From contig JACQGW010000355.1 of the NCBI GenBank assembly GCA_016199325.1, positions 1 to 28,331 on the forward strand: a DNA stretch of 28,331 bases, given 5' to 3'. Of this stretch, positions 15,842-22,595 are shown piece after piece. Positions within the stretch are counted from its first letter, which is position 1, and the number at the start of each line of letters is the position of its first letter. Below the pieces are notes generated by a model that saw nothing but the letters and a program-made list of their open reading frames with translations, had not been told where the DNA came from and did not search any database. The translations under genes and the position numbers were made by a program. The DNA is from Chloroflexota bacterium (lineage in GTDB: Bacteria > Chloroflexota > Dehalococcoidia > JACQGW01).

Positions 15842-16855
15842 TCACGCTTTCTCCAACGCAATCGGAGGCCGCGCCATCAGGTAGAGGGCTGCGTGTCGCT
15901 GCGCGATCTCGCCGATGTGATTTCGGAGCTCCGCTGGCGATAGAACTTCGACTTCGTCACCCCAGGACAGGATCCAGGGCGTGATCTCCAGTATGCCCGC
16001 GACGCGTACGGAGAAAAGCAGGGTTCCATCCGAGTCATCCGCCAGCCGTTGGGATGGATGCCAGATGGATTCCTTGACACGTGAGGCGACCGCTCGCGAA
16101 AAGCGGAGGTGAATCTCGACCTCGACATCGTGGGAAATGCCCCAACTGGCCTTCAGGTAGTCTCGGGCCTTCCAGTTGTCCGGTACGCCGTACTCGTCGC
16201 CGGTGAGCTCGATGTCGCGAATGCGTTCGACCTTGAAGGTCCGGACCTCGTTCGAGTAATGGTCAAAGCCGATGACGTAGCAGGAGTGACCCGTGCCGGA
16301 AGGCTCAATGAAGTAGGGGTCCAGGAGACGCTCGTCGCCTTTCCGGACTGCACCATCGGGCCTGGGCCAGCGATACCAGATGCGGACGCGCCGGCGCCGG
16401 GCCCAGGCCACAGTGAGAATGTCCAGGACACGAGTGAAGGTTGGGTTGTCGGGATGATCGGCCAGGAGTGCCACGGTCTCCCGAACGTGGTCAGAGATTG
16501 GCGGCGGCAGAACCGAAGCCAGCTTGGTGAAGGCCGACTCGCTGTTGGGATCGCGCTCATCCGCATAGCGGGCGACCAGGCGCGCCGACAGGTAGAAGGT
16601 CATGGCCTCCGAGAGGGTGAAGTGGATCGGTGGCAGGAAGTAGCCGGGCATGATGCCATAGCGCCCATCGTCGTCCTGCCAGACAGGAATCTTCAGCTCG
16701 AAGTCGAGGGCTCGCAGATCGCGGTATGTCGTGCGAACATTGACGCCACACAGATAGGCGATCTCGCGGGCCTTGAGACCTCGGGGAGTCTGATAGAGCA
16801 GGTGCTCGACTCGCAGAAGGCGCGCCGTGCGGTCCTTCTTGCTCTCAGTAGGCAA
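15842..16855 (-). CDS. WYL-domain transcriptional regulator
   Basis: About 337 residues. An N-terminal helix-turn-helix (RTARLLRVEHLLYQTPRGL, then KAREIAYLCGVNVRTTYRDLRAL) is followed by the WYL ligand-sensing domain. That domain shows VRIWYRWPRP, LLDPYFIEPSG, YVIGFDHYSNEVRTFKVERI and DIELTGDEY. A C-terminal WCX-like extension follows (VEIHLRFSRAVASRVKESIWH, SVRVAGILEITPWILSWGDEVEVLSP). WYL proteins often regulate defence or DNA-damage loci and may bind nucleic-acid ligands. The TTG at 16855 is preferred: AAGGGGGTG precedes it and the conserved domain starts soon after. A TTG at 16957 would add residues encoded by a 12-bp repeat and has no ribosome-binding site. It lies 104 bases before ARPP-1, and its promoter shares a motif with that operon. 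Confidence 0.88.
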   Translation of the reverse strand: MPTESKKDRTARLLRVEHLLYQTPRGLKAREIAYLCGVNVRTTYRDLRALDFELKIPVWQDDDGRYGIMPGYFLPPIHFTLSEAMTFYLSARLVARYADERDPNSESAFTKLASVLPPPISDHVRETVALLADHPDNPTFTRVLDILTVAWARRRRVRIWYRWPRPDGAVRKGDERLLDPYFIEPSGTGHSCYVIGFDHYSNEVRTFKVERIRDIELTGDEYGVPDNWKARDYLKASWGISHDVEVEIHLRFSRAVASRVKESIWHPSQRLADDSDGTLLFSVRVAGILEITPWILSWGDEVEVLSPAELRNHIGEIAQRHAALYLMARPPIALEKA

Positions 16856-16873
16856 GATGACACCCCCTTCATC

Positions 16874-16909
16874 ACAGCCCTCAATACAGCCCTCAATACA
16901 GCCCTCAAA
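16874..16909. repeat. Three tandem 12-bp repeats in the WYL gene leader
   Basis: ACAGCCCTCAAT occurs twice exactly and a third time with one change (ACAGCCCTCAAA) in immediate tandem. It lies between the predicted WYL promoter and the preferred TTG start, in the 5' untranslated leader. It could be a binding array or simple slippage. If the longer start were used it would encode repeated EGCI residues. Confidence 0.7.
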
Positions 16910-16983
16910 GCTACGAAGGTTTCCAGGAGGGTTCTCACGCAGGGAAGCTCGGGACAACCGTCAAATTGATGGCTGTCAGTTCC

Positions 16984-17012
16984 ATGCTACCCTGCAGCCG
17001 CTTGCCTGTCAA
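16984..17012 (-). promoter_or_regulatory. Promoter of the WYL regulator gene with candidate operator
   Basis: A perfect -35 TTGACA (17012-17007) and a TAGCAT -10 (16989-16984) are separated by exactly 17 bases. The motif TGACAGGCAAGCGGCTGC (17011-16994) covers the -35 and spacer and resembles the motif before ARPP-1. Transcription would start near 16977, giving a leader of about 120 bases to the TTG at 16855. Autoregulation is inferred. Confidence 0.6.
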
Positions 17013-17314
17013 TAGCTCGACGTCGGACGAGGCAGACTGGACCATGATTGTGCAGAGGGCGCCCTCTGCTGCCACGTTTGCAGCGCCTGATGGCGGAACC
17101 GCGCGCACTCTGTGGGCATTGCTCATCACTTGAGGCGCGGTCGCGCTTAGGCGAACGATAGAAGCGATCCGACGTCGACGAGCGGTCGAGCGAAAGGCCA
17201 GGGCGATTCACGAGCTTGCCGGACAGCCGATAGTGGTCGTCGAATGGAAGGGCCGACCGCAAGGGTTCTACCGATCGCTGAGGACATGCCATAACCCTGG
17301 TAGGGAGTGACGAG
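17013..17314. other. Intergenic region between WYL cluster and MaoC gene
   Basis: No supportable gene. A frame on the plus strand from about 17119 to 17313 has no ATG, GTG or TTG start. No second copy of the tRNA 3' end was found that would mark an element boundary. The MaoC ribosome-binding site (AGGGAG) lies at its end. Confidence 0.4.
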
Positions 17315-17782
17315 GTGGCTGACGACATGGCGACCCTGCGCCCGACGTCCGACGGTGCTGCCCGGCCGACGTTTCAGGTCGGACAACGCGCGTCGCAGTC
17401 CAGGACGATCACCGAGACCGACATCGTCCTTTTCGCGGGCATCAGCGGCGACTTCAATCCCTTGCATGTGGACGCCGCGCACGCCCGGTCCACCCGCTTT
17501 GGCGGGCGGATCGCGCACGGCATGCTCACCGCCAGCTTGATCTCGCCGGTTCTCGGCACCCGCCTGCCCGGCCCCGGCTCTATCTACCTGGGCCAGCAGC
17601 TCAAGTTCCTGGCGCCCGTGTTCATCGGCGATACCGTGACCGCCTCGGTCGAGCTTCTCTCGATCAGGAACGACAAGCCGACCGTCACCCTGAAAACCAC
17701 CTGCCACAACCAGCGTGGCGAGAAGGTCGTCGGCGGCGAGGCCATCCTGCTCGTGAGCGGCGCCGCGCCCCCGAGCGAGTGA
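17315..17782 (+). CDS. MaoC-family (R)-specific enoyl-CoA hydratase
   Basis: A 155-residue hot-dog-fold hydratase of the MaoC/PhaJ type. It would hydrate trans-2-enoyl-CoA to (R)-3-hydroxyacyl-CoA, feeding polyhydroxyalkanoate synthesis or acyl-CoA turnover. The active-site hydratase motif SGDFNPLHVDAAHA carries the catalytic Asp46 and His51. It is followed by GGRIAHGMLTASLIS and the GSIYLGQQLKFLAPVFIGDTV strand typical of the family. The GTG at 17315 is supported by an AGGGAG site 8 bases upstream; an in-frame ATG at 17327 is the alternative. The PhaQ-like repressor gene follows after 21 bases on the same strand and the thiolase is convergent, which supports a role in PHA metabolism. Confidence 0.92.
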   Translation: MADDMATLRPTSDGAARPTFQVGQRASQSRTITETDIVLFAGISGDFNPLHVDAAHARSTRFGGRIAHGMLTASLISPVLGTRLPGPGSIYLGQQLKFLAPVFIGDTVTASVELLSIRNDKPTVTLKTTCHNQRGEKVVGGEAILLVSGAAPPSE

Positions 17783-17803
17783 GTTCTCCGGCACGGTGGG
17801 CCT

Positions 17804-18220
17804 ATGAGCGACGCGCCCAAGCGAACCGCACGAGACGACGATCCGTATGGCATCCCAGGCGCCGAGGACCACAAGCTCCCCAGGAGCTTCCTGGCGCCCT
17901 ATCTGTTGCTGCCGCTGCGCAACTGGAACGCCCACGGCTATGAGATCATGCGGCAGATGATGATGATGGGCTTCGCCGCGCTCGACCCCGGCATGGTGTA
18001 TCGCGTGCTCCGCCATCTGGAGAAGGAGGGGATGCTCCGATCCCGCTGGGATACCAGCAAGGAGGGACCGGCGCGTCGGATCTACTCCGTCACCGACGCC
18101 GGGCTGGCGTTCCTCCAGAGCTGGGCCGCGTCGCTGGAGCAGCATCGCCGAACGGTGGACCGCTTCTTCGAGCTGTACAGCCAGATGAGCGGGGGCGAGC
18201 CGAAACGGAAGGAAAGCTGA
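17804..18220 (+). CDS. PadR-family repressor, PhaQ-like
   Basis: A 138-residue winged-helix regulator. The sequence FLAPYLLLPLRNWNAHGYEIM, then GMVYRVLRHLEKEGMLRSRWDTSKEGPARRIYSVTDAG, closely follows the poly-beta-hydroxybutyrate-responsive repressor (PhaQ) branch of the PadR family. A C-terminal helix (LEQHRRTVDRFFELYSQM) would form the dimer interface. PhaQ in Bacillus represses phasin and its own gene and is released by PHB. Here it sits 21 bases after the MaoC hydratase gene, probably in one transcript, and converges on a thiolase gene. Autoregulation is likely from the family, but I cannot point to an operator. The ATG at 17804 has only a weak ribosome-binding site. Confidence 0.88.
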   Translation: MSDAPKRTARDDDPYGIPGAEDHKLPRSFLAPYLLLPLRNWNAHGYEIMRQMMMMGFAALDPGMVYRVLRHLEKEGMLRSRWDTSKEGPARRIYSVTDAGLAFLQSWAASLEQHRRTVDRFFELYSQMSGGEPKRKES

Positions 18221-18244
18221 CTGCTGATTGCTGACCGCTGGCCG

Positions 18245-19435
18245 CTACAGCCGCTCGAAAACCGCGGCGATGCCCTGGCCGCCGCCGATGCACATCGTGA
18301 CGAGGGCGTAGCGCCCGCCGATTCGTCGAAGCTCGGAGAGCGCCTTGATCGTGAGGATCGTGCCGGTCGCGCCGATCGGATGGCCCAGCGAGATGCCGCT
18401 GCCATTCGGATTGGTTCGGTCCAGCGGCAGATCGAGCTCTCGAATCACGGCCAGCGCCTGAGCAGCGAACGCCTCGTTCAGCTCGATGACGTCGAGGTCG
18501 GCGATCTTCAGCCCGGCGCGCTTGAGCGCGAGGCGCGTCGCCGGCACCGGCCCGATGCCCATGATGTTCGGCTCGACGCCGGCAAGCGCGTAGGAGATGA
18601 GCCGGGCGAGCGGCTTCAGGCCGCGCGCCTCAGCCTCCTCGCGCTCCATCAGGACCACGGCCGCCGCAGCGTCGTTGATGCCGGCCGCGTTGCCCGCCGT
18701 CACGGTGCCCTTGGGATCGAAGGCCGGCTTGAGCTTGGCCAGCGAGGCCAGGTTGGTGTCGGCGCGGACGTGCTCGTCGGTGTCGAAGATCGTCGTGCCA
18801 CCCCGCACCTTGATCTCGACCGGCAGGATCTGCTCCTTGAAGCGGCCGTTGGCGATGGCCTGTGCGGCCCGCCGCTGGCTCTCGACGGCCAGGGCGTCCT
18901 GATCCTCACGCGTGATCTGCCACCGGCCCGCCACGTTCTCCGCGGTAATGCCCATGTGGCACGCGTCAAAGGGGTCGGTGAGCGCACCGACCATCGGGTC
19001 GAGAGCCACGCCGTCGTTCATGCGCTGGCCCCAGCGCATCCCCGGCAGCCAGTACGGTGCCCGGCTCATGCTCTCGGCGCCGCCGGCCACAGCCACGTCG
19101 GCATCGCCGACCTGGATGACCTGCGCTGCCGAGACGATCGCCTGCAGGCCGCTGCCACAGAGCCGGTTCAGGGTGAAAGCCGGCGTCTCGACCGGCAGCC
19201 CGGCCTTCATGGTCGCCACGCGCGCCAGATACATGTCCCGGGCTTCGGTATGGACGACGTTCCCGAAGACGACGTGGCCGACGTCTGCCGGCTGGATGCT
19301 CGCGCGCCGGACGGCCTCACGTACGACCATCGCTCCGAGCTCGGTCGGCGGATGGTCCTTCAGGGTCCCGCCGTACCGGCCGATAGCCGTCCGCACTCCG
19401 CTCAACACGACAACGTCGCGCCCAGTGATCATCAT
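18245..19435 (-). CDS. Acetyl-CoA C-acetyltransferase (thiolase)
   Basis: A 396-residue thiolase of the usual length, condensing two acetyl-CoA to acetoacetyl-CoA or running in reverse. The nucleophile is Cys93 in LNRLCGSG. Further family features are NEAFAAQ, His352 in GHPIGATG and Cys382 in CIGGGQG, so all catalytic residues are present. Two ATG codons are adjacent (19435, 19432). AAAGGAG lies 4-7 bases upstream, so the second may be the real start. It converges on the PhaQ-like gene with 24 bases between stops. Together with the MaoC hydratase it suggests an acetyl-CoA to (R)-3-hydroxyacyl-CoA supply route, though no reductase or PHA synthase is in view. Confidence 0.94.
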   Translation of the reverse strand: MMITGRDVVVLSGVRTAIGRYGGTLKDHPPTELGAMVVREAVRRASIQPADVGHVVFGNVVHTEARDMYLARVATMKAGLPVETPAFTLNRLCGSGLQAIVSAAQVIQVGDADVAVAGGAESMSRAPYWLPGMRWGQRMNDGVALDPMVGALTDPFDACHMGITAENVAGRWQITREDQDALAVESQRRAAQAIANGRFKEQILPVEIKVRGGTTIFDTDEHVRADTNLASLAKLKPAFDPKGTVTAGNAAGINDAAAAVVLMEREEAEARGLKPLARLISYALAGVEPNIMGIGPVPATRLALKRAGLKIADLDVIELNEAFAAQALAVIRELDLPLDRTNPNGSGISLGHPIGATGTILTIKALSELRRIGGRYALVTMCIGGGQGIAAVFERL

Positions 19436-19467
19436 TGCTCTCCTTTCGCTCTCCTTCCAGTGTTCTC

Positions 19468-19512
19468 ACGTCATACGTCATGCGTCACACGTCAGCCATG
19501 ACGCATGACGCA
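19468..19512. repeat. GACGCAT-type heptad array, copy 1
   Basis: Four heptads of the form ACGTCAT/GCGTCAC, then two bases, then two heptads in inverted orientation (ATGACGC twice). The array lies in the thiolase upstream region and belongs to a family of heptad arrays seen at 20609, 22607, 25182, 26903 and 27005. Confidence 0.8.
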
Positions 19513-19663
19513 ACAGTTGAGTGTGCCAACACGAATACTCTAGCGCAAAGCTGGCTCACTTGCCATGAAACCGGACCACGCCGGCTGCAGATCGGAAAGC
19601 GGCGCGGCGATAGGGCCCCTCGTTCCGCTGCGGGCACCGTCGGCGAAGTAGCGACTGCCCATC

Positions 19664-19692
19664 TTGACATGCGCCCCGCGGTGAGGCATACT
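19664..19692 (+). promoter_or_regulatory. Promoter of the siroheme genes
   Basis: TTGACA (19664-19669) and CATACT (19687-19692) with an exact 17-base spacer. It points at the precorrin-2 dehydrogenase gene, whose GTG is 59 bases past the -10. It is the best sigma-70-like promoter in the window. Confidence 0.75.
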
Positions 19693-19744
19693 CCAATCCG
19701 GAGATGTTGAGTAGTCTGAGTGACAAACTCACCAATTCGGAGTT
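19691..19744 (+). promoter_or_regulatory. Repeated operator-like site at the siroheme promoter
   Basis: CAATYCGGAG occurs twice, 38 bases apart. Each copy lies in a dyad: CTCC-AATCC-GGAG at 19691-19703, overlapping the -10, and AACTC-N9-GAGTT at 19726-19744, overlapping the ribosome-binding site. The placement over promoter and translation start suits a repressor, possibly sulfur-responsive; the regulator is unknown. Confidence 0.5.
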
Positions 19745-19750
19745 GCAGGC

Positions 19751-20587
19751 GTGAAGACCCCGTTCCTCGCCGCGCTCGACCTTGCCGGCCGCGCCTGCCT
19801 CGTCGTCGGCGGCGGCGATGAAGCGACCGAGAAGACGGAGCGGCTGCTCGAGGCCGGCGCGCGGGTGACGGTCATCAGTCCGACGGCGACGGAGCAGATC
19901 GACCAATGGGCTGCCGATGGCCGCATCGCCTATCGGCCGCGCCGCCTGGCCGCCGAGGAGGTCGACGACGCCGTCGCCGGCTTCCGCTTCGTCGTCAACA
20001 CGGTCCGGTCCGATCCGGTGCTCTCACGGCGCCTCTACCAGTGCTGCGAGGAACGGTCCATCCTGATCAGCGCCTACGATCAACCGGCGACCTCGAACGT
20101 CACCATGCCCGCCCTGGTCCGCAGCGGCCGGCTCCAGATCGGCATCGTGACCGGCGGGTCCAGCCCGGCGCTGGCGCGCCGCCTGCGGGAAGAGCTCGAA
20201 GCGCTGTTCGACGGCGAGTTCGCCGCGTTTGTCGAGTCGCTGGCCCAGGCACGGCGCTGGCTGGCGTCGGCGCCGATCCCGTCGGAGGAGCGGCGCGCGG
20301 CGCTCCGGCAGCTCGTCGCCGACCTCCACTTCCAGGCGCGGATCGCCTATCCAGCCTGGTTCGCCGACTCAAGTGAATCGGCGCGCGCCGGCGCTGATGA
20401 GGCGGATTCCTCTCTCGGCCAGGAACCGGGCGCTGAAGCGCCAACTACGAACGCGGGCGCTCCCCTGTTCGTAGTTGGCGCTTCAGCACCCGGCCCCTCG
20501 ACGTCGCGGCAACAAGCATGGGGCCGGCGCGATTCCTCGGTGCCGTGCCCGTCGCCAGTGGAACACCACCGTGACATAGATGGGTAG
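19751..20587 (+). CDS. Precorrin-2 dehydrogenase / sirohydrochlorin ferrochelatase-like
   Basis: The NAD-dependent step of siroheme synthesis (Met8/CysG N-domain type). The Rossmann start is CLVVGGGDEATEKTERLLEAGARVTVISP. The middle has FVVNTVRSDPVLSRRLYQCC and the substrate-loop region ISAYDQPATSNVTMPALVRSGRLQIGIVTGGSSPALARRLREELE. Conserved sequence ends near AYPAWF (about residue 205). The remaining 70 residues (GAEAPTTNAGAPLFVVGASAP and onward) come from an inserted palindromic repeat and have no counterpart in the family. The GTG at 19751 follows GGAG by 8 bases. CobA follows on the same strand after a 100-base gap that holds another dispersed repeat. The two make a siroheme route from uroporphyrinogen III. 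Confidence 0.9.
   Translation: MKTPFLAALDLAGRACLVVGGGDEATEKTERLLEAGARVTVISPTATEQIDQWAADGRIAYRPRRLAAEEVDDAVAGFRFVVNTVRSDPVLSRRLYQCCEERSILISAYDQPATSNVTMPALVRSGRLQIGIVTGGSSPALARRLREELEALFDGEFAAFVESLAQARRWLASAPIPSEERRAALRQLVADLHFQARIAYPAWFADSSESARAGADEADSSLGQEPGAEAPTTNAGAPLFVVGASAPGPSTSRQQAWGRRDSSVPCPSPVEHHRDIDG
20426..20493. repeat. Long palindrome inside the precorrin-2 dehydrogenase 3' end
   Basis: Perfect 21-base arms at 20432-20452 and 20467-20487 (GCTGAAGCGCCAACTACGAA and one more base) flank a 14-base loop. They extend to 27 with one mismatch. In the gene frame it reads GAEAPTTN ... FVVGASAPG. The near-symmetry in translation shows that repeat DNA is being read as a tail. It is probably a dispersed REP-like element. 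Confidence 0.85.
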
Positions 20588-20589
20588 CG

Positions 20590-20676
20590 CCCGTCAAAAG
20601 TTGACGGAATGACGCATGACGTATGACGCATGAAATCAGCAGGCCCCACCCATCAGAATCAGCGTGGCATGCCACC
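20590..20676 (+). repeat. 87-bp dispersed element, copy A, with heptad core
   Basis: From CCCGTCAAAAGTTGACGG through three ATGACGY heptads (20609-20633) to GTGGCATGCCACC. It matches the reverse complement of 25139-25225 ungapped at 75 of 87 positions by hand count. It ends 11 bases before the cobA start codon. Confidence 0.85.
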
Positions 20677-20687
20677 GGGAGCGTGAT

Positions 20688-21689
20688 GTGACCGTCTATC
20701 TCGTCGGCGCCGGACCGGGCGACCCCGATCTCATCACCGTTCGCGGGCGGGACCTCCTCGCCCGCGCCGACGTCGTCCTCTACGACCGCCTGCTCGACCC
20801 GCGGCTCCTCCGCCTCGCGCGCCCGGACGCAGAGCTGGTCTTCGTCGGCAAGGTCGGTAGGGGGCATGCTCCCCGGCAGCGGGAGATCGATGCGCTGCTC
20901 GTCGACTACGGTCGGCGCTCTGGGTCCGTCGTCCGGCTGAAAGGCGGGGACCCGTTCGTCTTTGGACGGGGTGGTGAGGAGGCGCTGGCGCTGGCCGCCG
21001 CCGGCATCCCCTTCGAGATCGTGCCTGGCGTCAGCTCGGCGCTGGCGGCGCCGGCCTACGCCGGCATCCCGGCAACCCACCGCGGCCTCTCGGCGTCGGT
21101 GGCGATCGTGGCGGGCCATGAGGCGCCGGACAAAGAGGGTGAGCTCGGCTGCGTCCGGTGGGACCGCCTGGCGACGGCCGCCGACACGCTCGTGATCCTC
21201 ATGGGGGTCGAGCGGCTGGCGACTATCGCCGACCGCCTGATGGCGCACGGCCGCCCGGCGACGACGCCCGTCGCCGTCGTCGAGCTGGGAACCTGGCGGC
21301 AGCAGCGGACGATTCTGGCGCCGCTCGCCGCCATCGCCGAGCGAGCCGCCGCGGCCGGCGTTCGCCCGCCGGCGACCGTCGTCGTCGGCGCCGTTGCCGC
21401 CCTCCACGAGCAGCTCGCCTGGTTCGTGGAGCTAGACCGAGAGGCCGAGCTTGCTGATGGCGAACTCGGCGTGGCCGAGGATCTCGGCCTGCGTCGGCTT
21501 CCCCGAGGCGACGGCCAGGATCTCGTCGAAGAGCATGCGGCCGAGGCCACCGATGGTGGCCGTCCCGTCGACGATGGCGCCGGCGTTCAGGTCGAGGTTT
21601 TCGCGCATCCGCTCGAAGATCGACGTGTTGGTCGCGATCTTGATGACCGGGGCGATCGGCGAGCCGGTCGGCGTCCCGCGGCCGGTTGA
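20688..21689 (+). CDS. cobA: Uroporphyrinogen-III C-methyltransferase
   Basis: SAM-dependent methylation of uroporphyrinogen III to precorrin-2, the entry step to siroheme and cobalamin. The family motifs are VYLVGAGPGDPDLITVRG at the start, the YDRLL and GKVGRGH segments, VVRLKGGDPFVFGRGGEEA, FEIVPGVSSALAAPAYAGIPATHRGLS, LVILMGVERL, TPVAVVELGTWRQQRT and PATVVVGAVAALHEQLAWF. The family usually ends here (about residue 248). This frame has no stop and runs another 85 residues, antisense to the dehydratase gene, to 21689. The GTG at 20688 (MTVYLVGAG) follows GGGAG. A GTG at 20664 would start inside the dispersed repeat. A loss of the native stop by a one-base shift is possible. Confidence 0.9.
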   Translation: MTVYLVGAGPGDPDLITVRGRDLLARADVVLYDRLLDPRLLRLARPDAELVFVGKVGRGHAPRQREIDALLVDYGRRSGSVVRLKGGDPFVFGRGGEEALALAAAGIPFEIVPGVSSALAAPAYAGIPATHRGLSASVAIVAGHEAPDKEGELGCVRWDRLATAADTLVILMGVERLATIADRLMAHGRPATTPVAVVELGTWRQQRTILAPLAAIAERAAAAGVRPPATVVVGAVAALHEQLAWFVELDREAELADGELGVAEDLGLRRLPRGDGQDLVEEHAAEATDGGRPVDDGAGVQVEVFAHPLEDRRVGRDLDDRGDRRAGRRPAAG

Positions 21690-22595
21690 AAAGACGACGA
21701 CCTGGGCGCCGCCGGCGACCATCCCGGTGAGCTGCTCGATGTCGTGGCCCGGCGTATCCATCAGGACCAGGCCGCGCTGGGTCGGCAGCTCGGCGTACTC
21801 GATCACCGCGCGGACCGGCCGGGTGCCGCCCTTGTGGACGCAGCCGAGCGACTTCTCCTCGATGGTCGTCAGCCCGCCCTTCATGTTCCCCTGGGTCGGG
21901 TTGCCGCCACGGATGTCGACGCCCATCCGCCGGACGTACTCCTCGTAGCGGTCGATGACCTCGAAGATCCGCCGGCGAACGTGCTCGTCGCCGGCACGCT
22001 CGGCGAGCAGGTGCTCGGCGCCGATCAGCTCGGTCGTCTCGGCGAGGAAGACGGTTCCCCCCTGGTCCACCAGCAGGTCGCTGGCGGCGCCGATGACCGG
22101 GTTGGCCGTGATGCCGGAGAACGCATCGGAGCCGCCGCACTCCGTTCCGAGCACCAGCGCGGCGGCCGGAAACGGCTCGCGCCGGCAGCGCGCCGCCCCG
22201 CGAGCCAGGCTGCGGGCGACCTTTACGCCCGCCTCGACGGTCGCCGTCGTCCCGCCGCACTCCTGGATCTGAACCAGCTCGACCGGCTTGCCGAACCCCT
22301 GGATGTCGCCGGCCAGGCTCGGCGGATCGATCGCCTCGCAGCCGAGGCCGACGACGAGCGTGCCGAACACGTTGGGATTGCCGGCGAAGTTGACGAGCGT
22401 CCGGCGGGTGCGCTCCAGGTCGGCGCCGATCTGGGCGCAGCCGTACGGATGAGGCACGGCGACGGCCCCCTTGACGCGGGCGGCGATGCGCTCGGCGACG
22501 ACATTGGCGCAGACGACCGCCGGCAGCACCAGCACATGGTTGCGCACGCCAACGCGTCCGTTCGGACGCCCATATCCCATGAAGGTCGCGCTCAT
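21432..22595 (-). CDS. UxaA-family altronate/galactarate dehydratase, large subunit
   Basis: A 387-residue dehydratase catalytic part acting on a sugar acid, by family an altronate, galactarate or related aldonate. The markers are MGYGRPNGRVGVRNHVLVLP, NPNVFGTLVVGLGCEAID, IQECGGT, the hallmark GTECGGSDAFSGITANP, NPTQGNMKGGLTTIEEKSLGCVHKGGT, and DTPGHDIEQLTGMVAGGAQVVVF then STGRGTPTGSPIAPVIKI. The conserved cysteines probably bind iron. The ATG at 22595 is chosen because the family sequence begins there. A longer frame runs back through a heptad repeat and a duplicated copy of the gene's own 5' end. The SAF-domain small subunit lies upstream. The 3' end overlaps the cobA frame convergently by 258 bases. 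Confidence 0.9.
   Translation of the reverse strand: MSATFMGYGRPNGRVGVRNHVLVLPAVVCANVVAERIAARVKGAVAVPHPYGCAQIGADLERTRRTLVNFAGNPNVFGTLVVGLGCEAIDPPSLAGDIQGFGKPVELVQIQECGGTTATVEAGVKVARSLARGAARCRREPFPAAALVLGTECGGSDAFSGITANPVIGAASDLLVDQGGTVFLAETTELIGAEHLLAERAGDEHVRRRIFEVIDRYEEYVRRMGVDIRGGNPTQGNMKGGLTTIEEKSLGCVHKGGTRPVRAVIEYAELPTQRGLVLMDTPGHDIEQLTGMVAGGAQVVVFSTGRGTPTGSPIAPVIKIATNTSIFERMRENLDLNAGAIVDGTATIGGLGRMLFDEILAVASGKPTQAEILGHAEFAISKLGLSV

Noticed and set aside
16856..16957. Longer WYL regulator starting at TTG 16957
   Set aside because: There is no ribosome-binding site, the extra residues come from a 12-bp tandem repeat and the conserved domain starts after 16855.
17119..17313. Possible small plus-strand protein ahead of the MaoC gene
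   Set aside because: The frame reads plausibly (HELAGQPIVVVEWKGRPQGF) but has no ATG, GTG or TTG start and no recognised family.
1656..17314. Clear boundaries of an integrated island from tRNA-Arg to the MaoC gene
   Set aside because: No second copy of the tRNA 3' end or of the 1723 repeat was found beyond 2700. The island idea is kept as a suggestion only and the right edge is not claimed.
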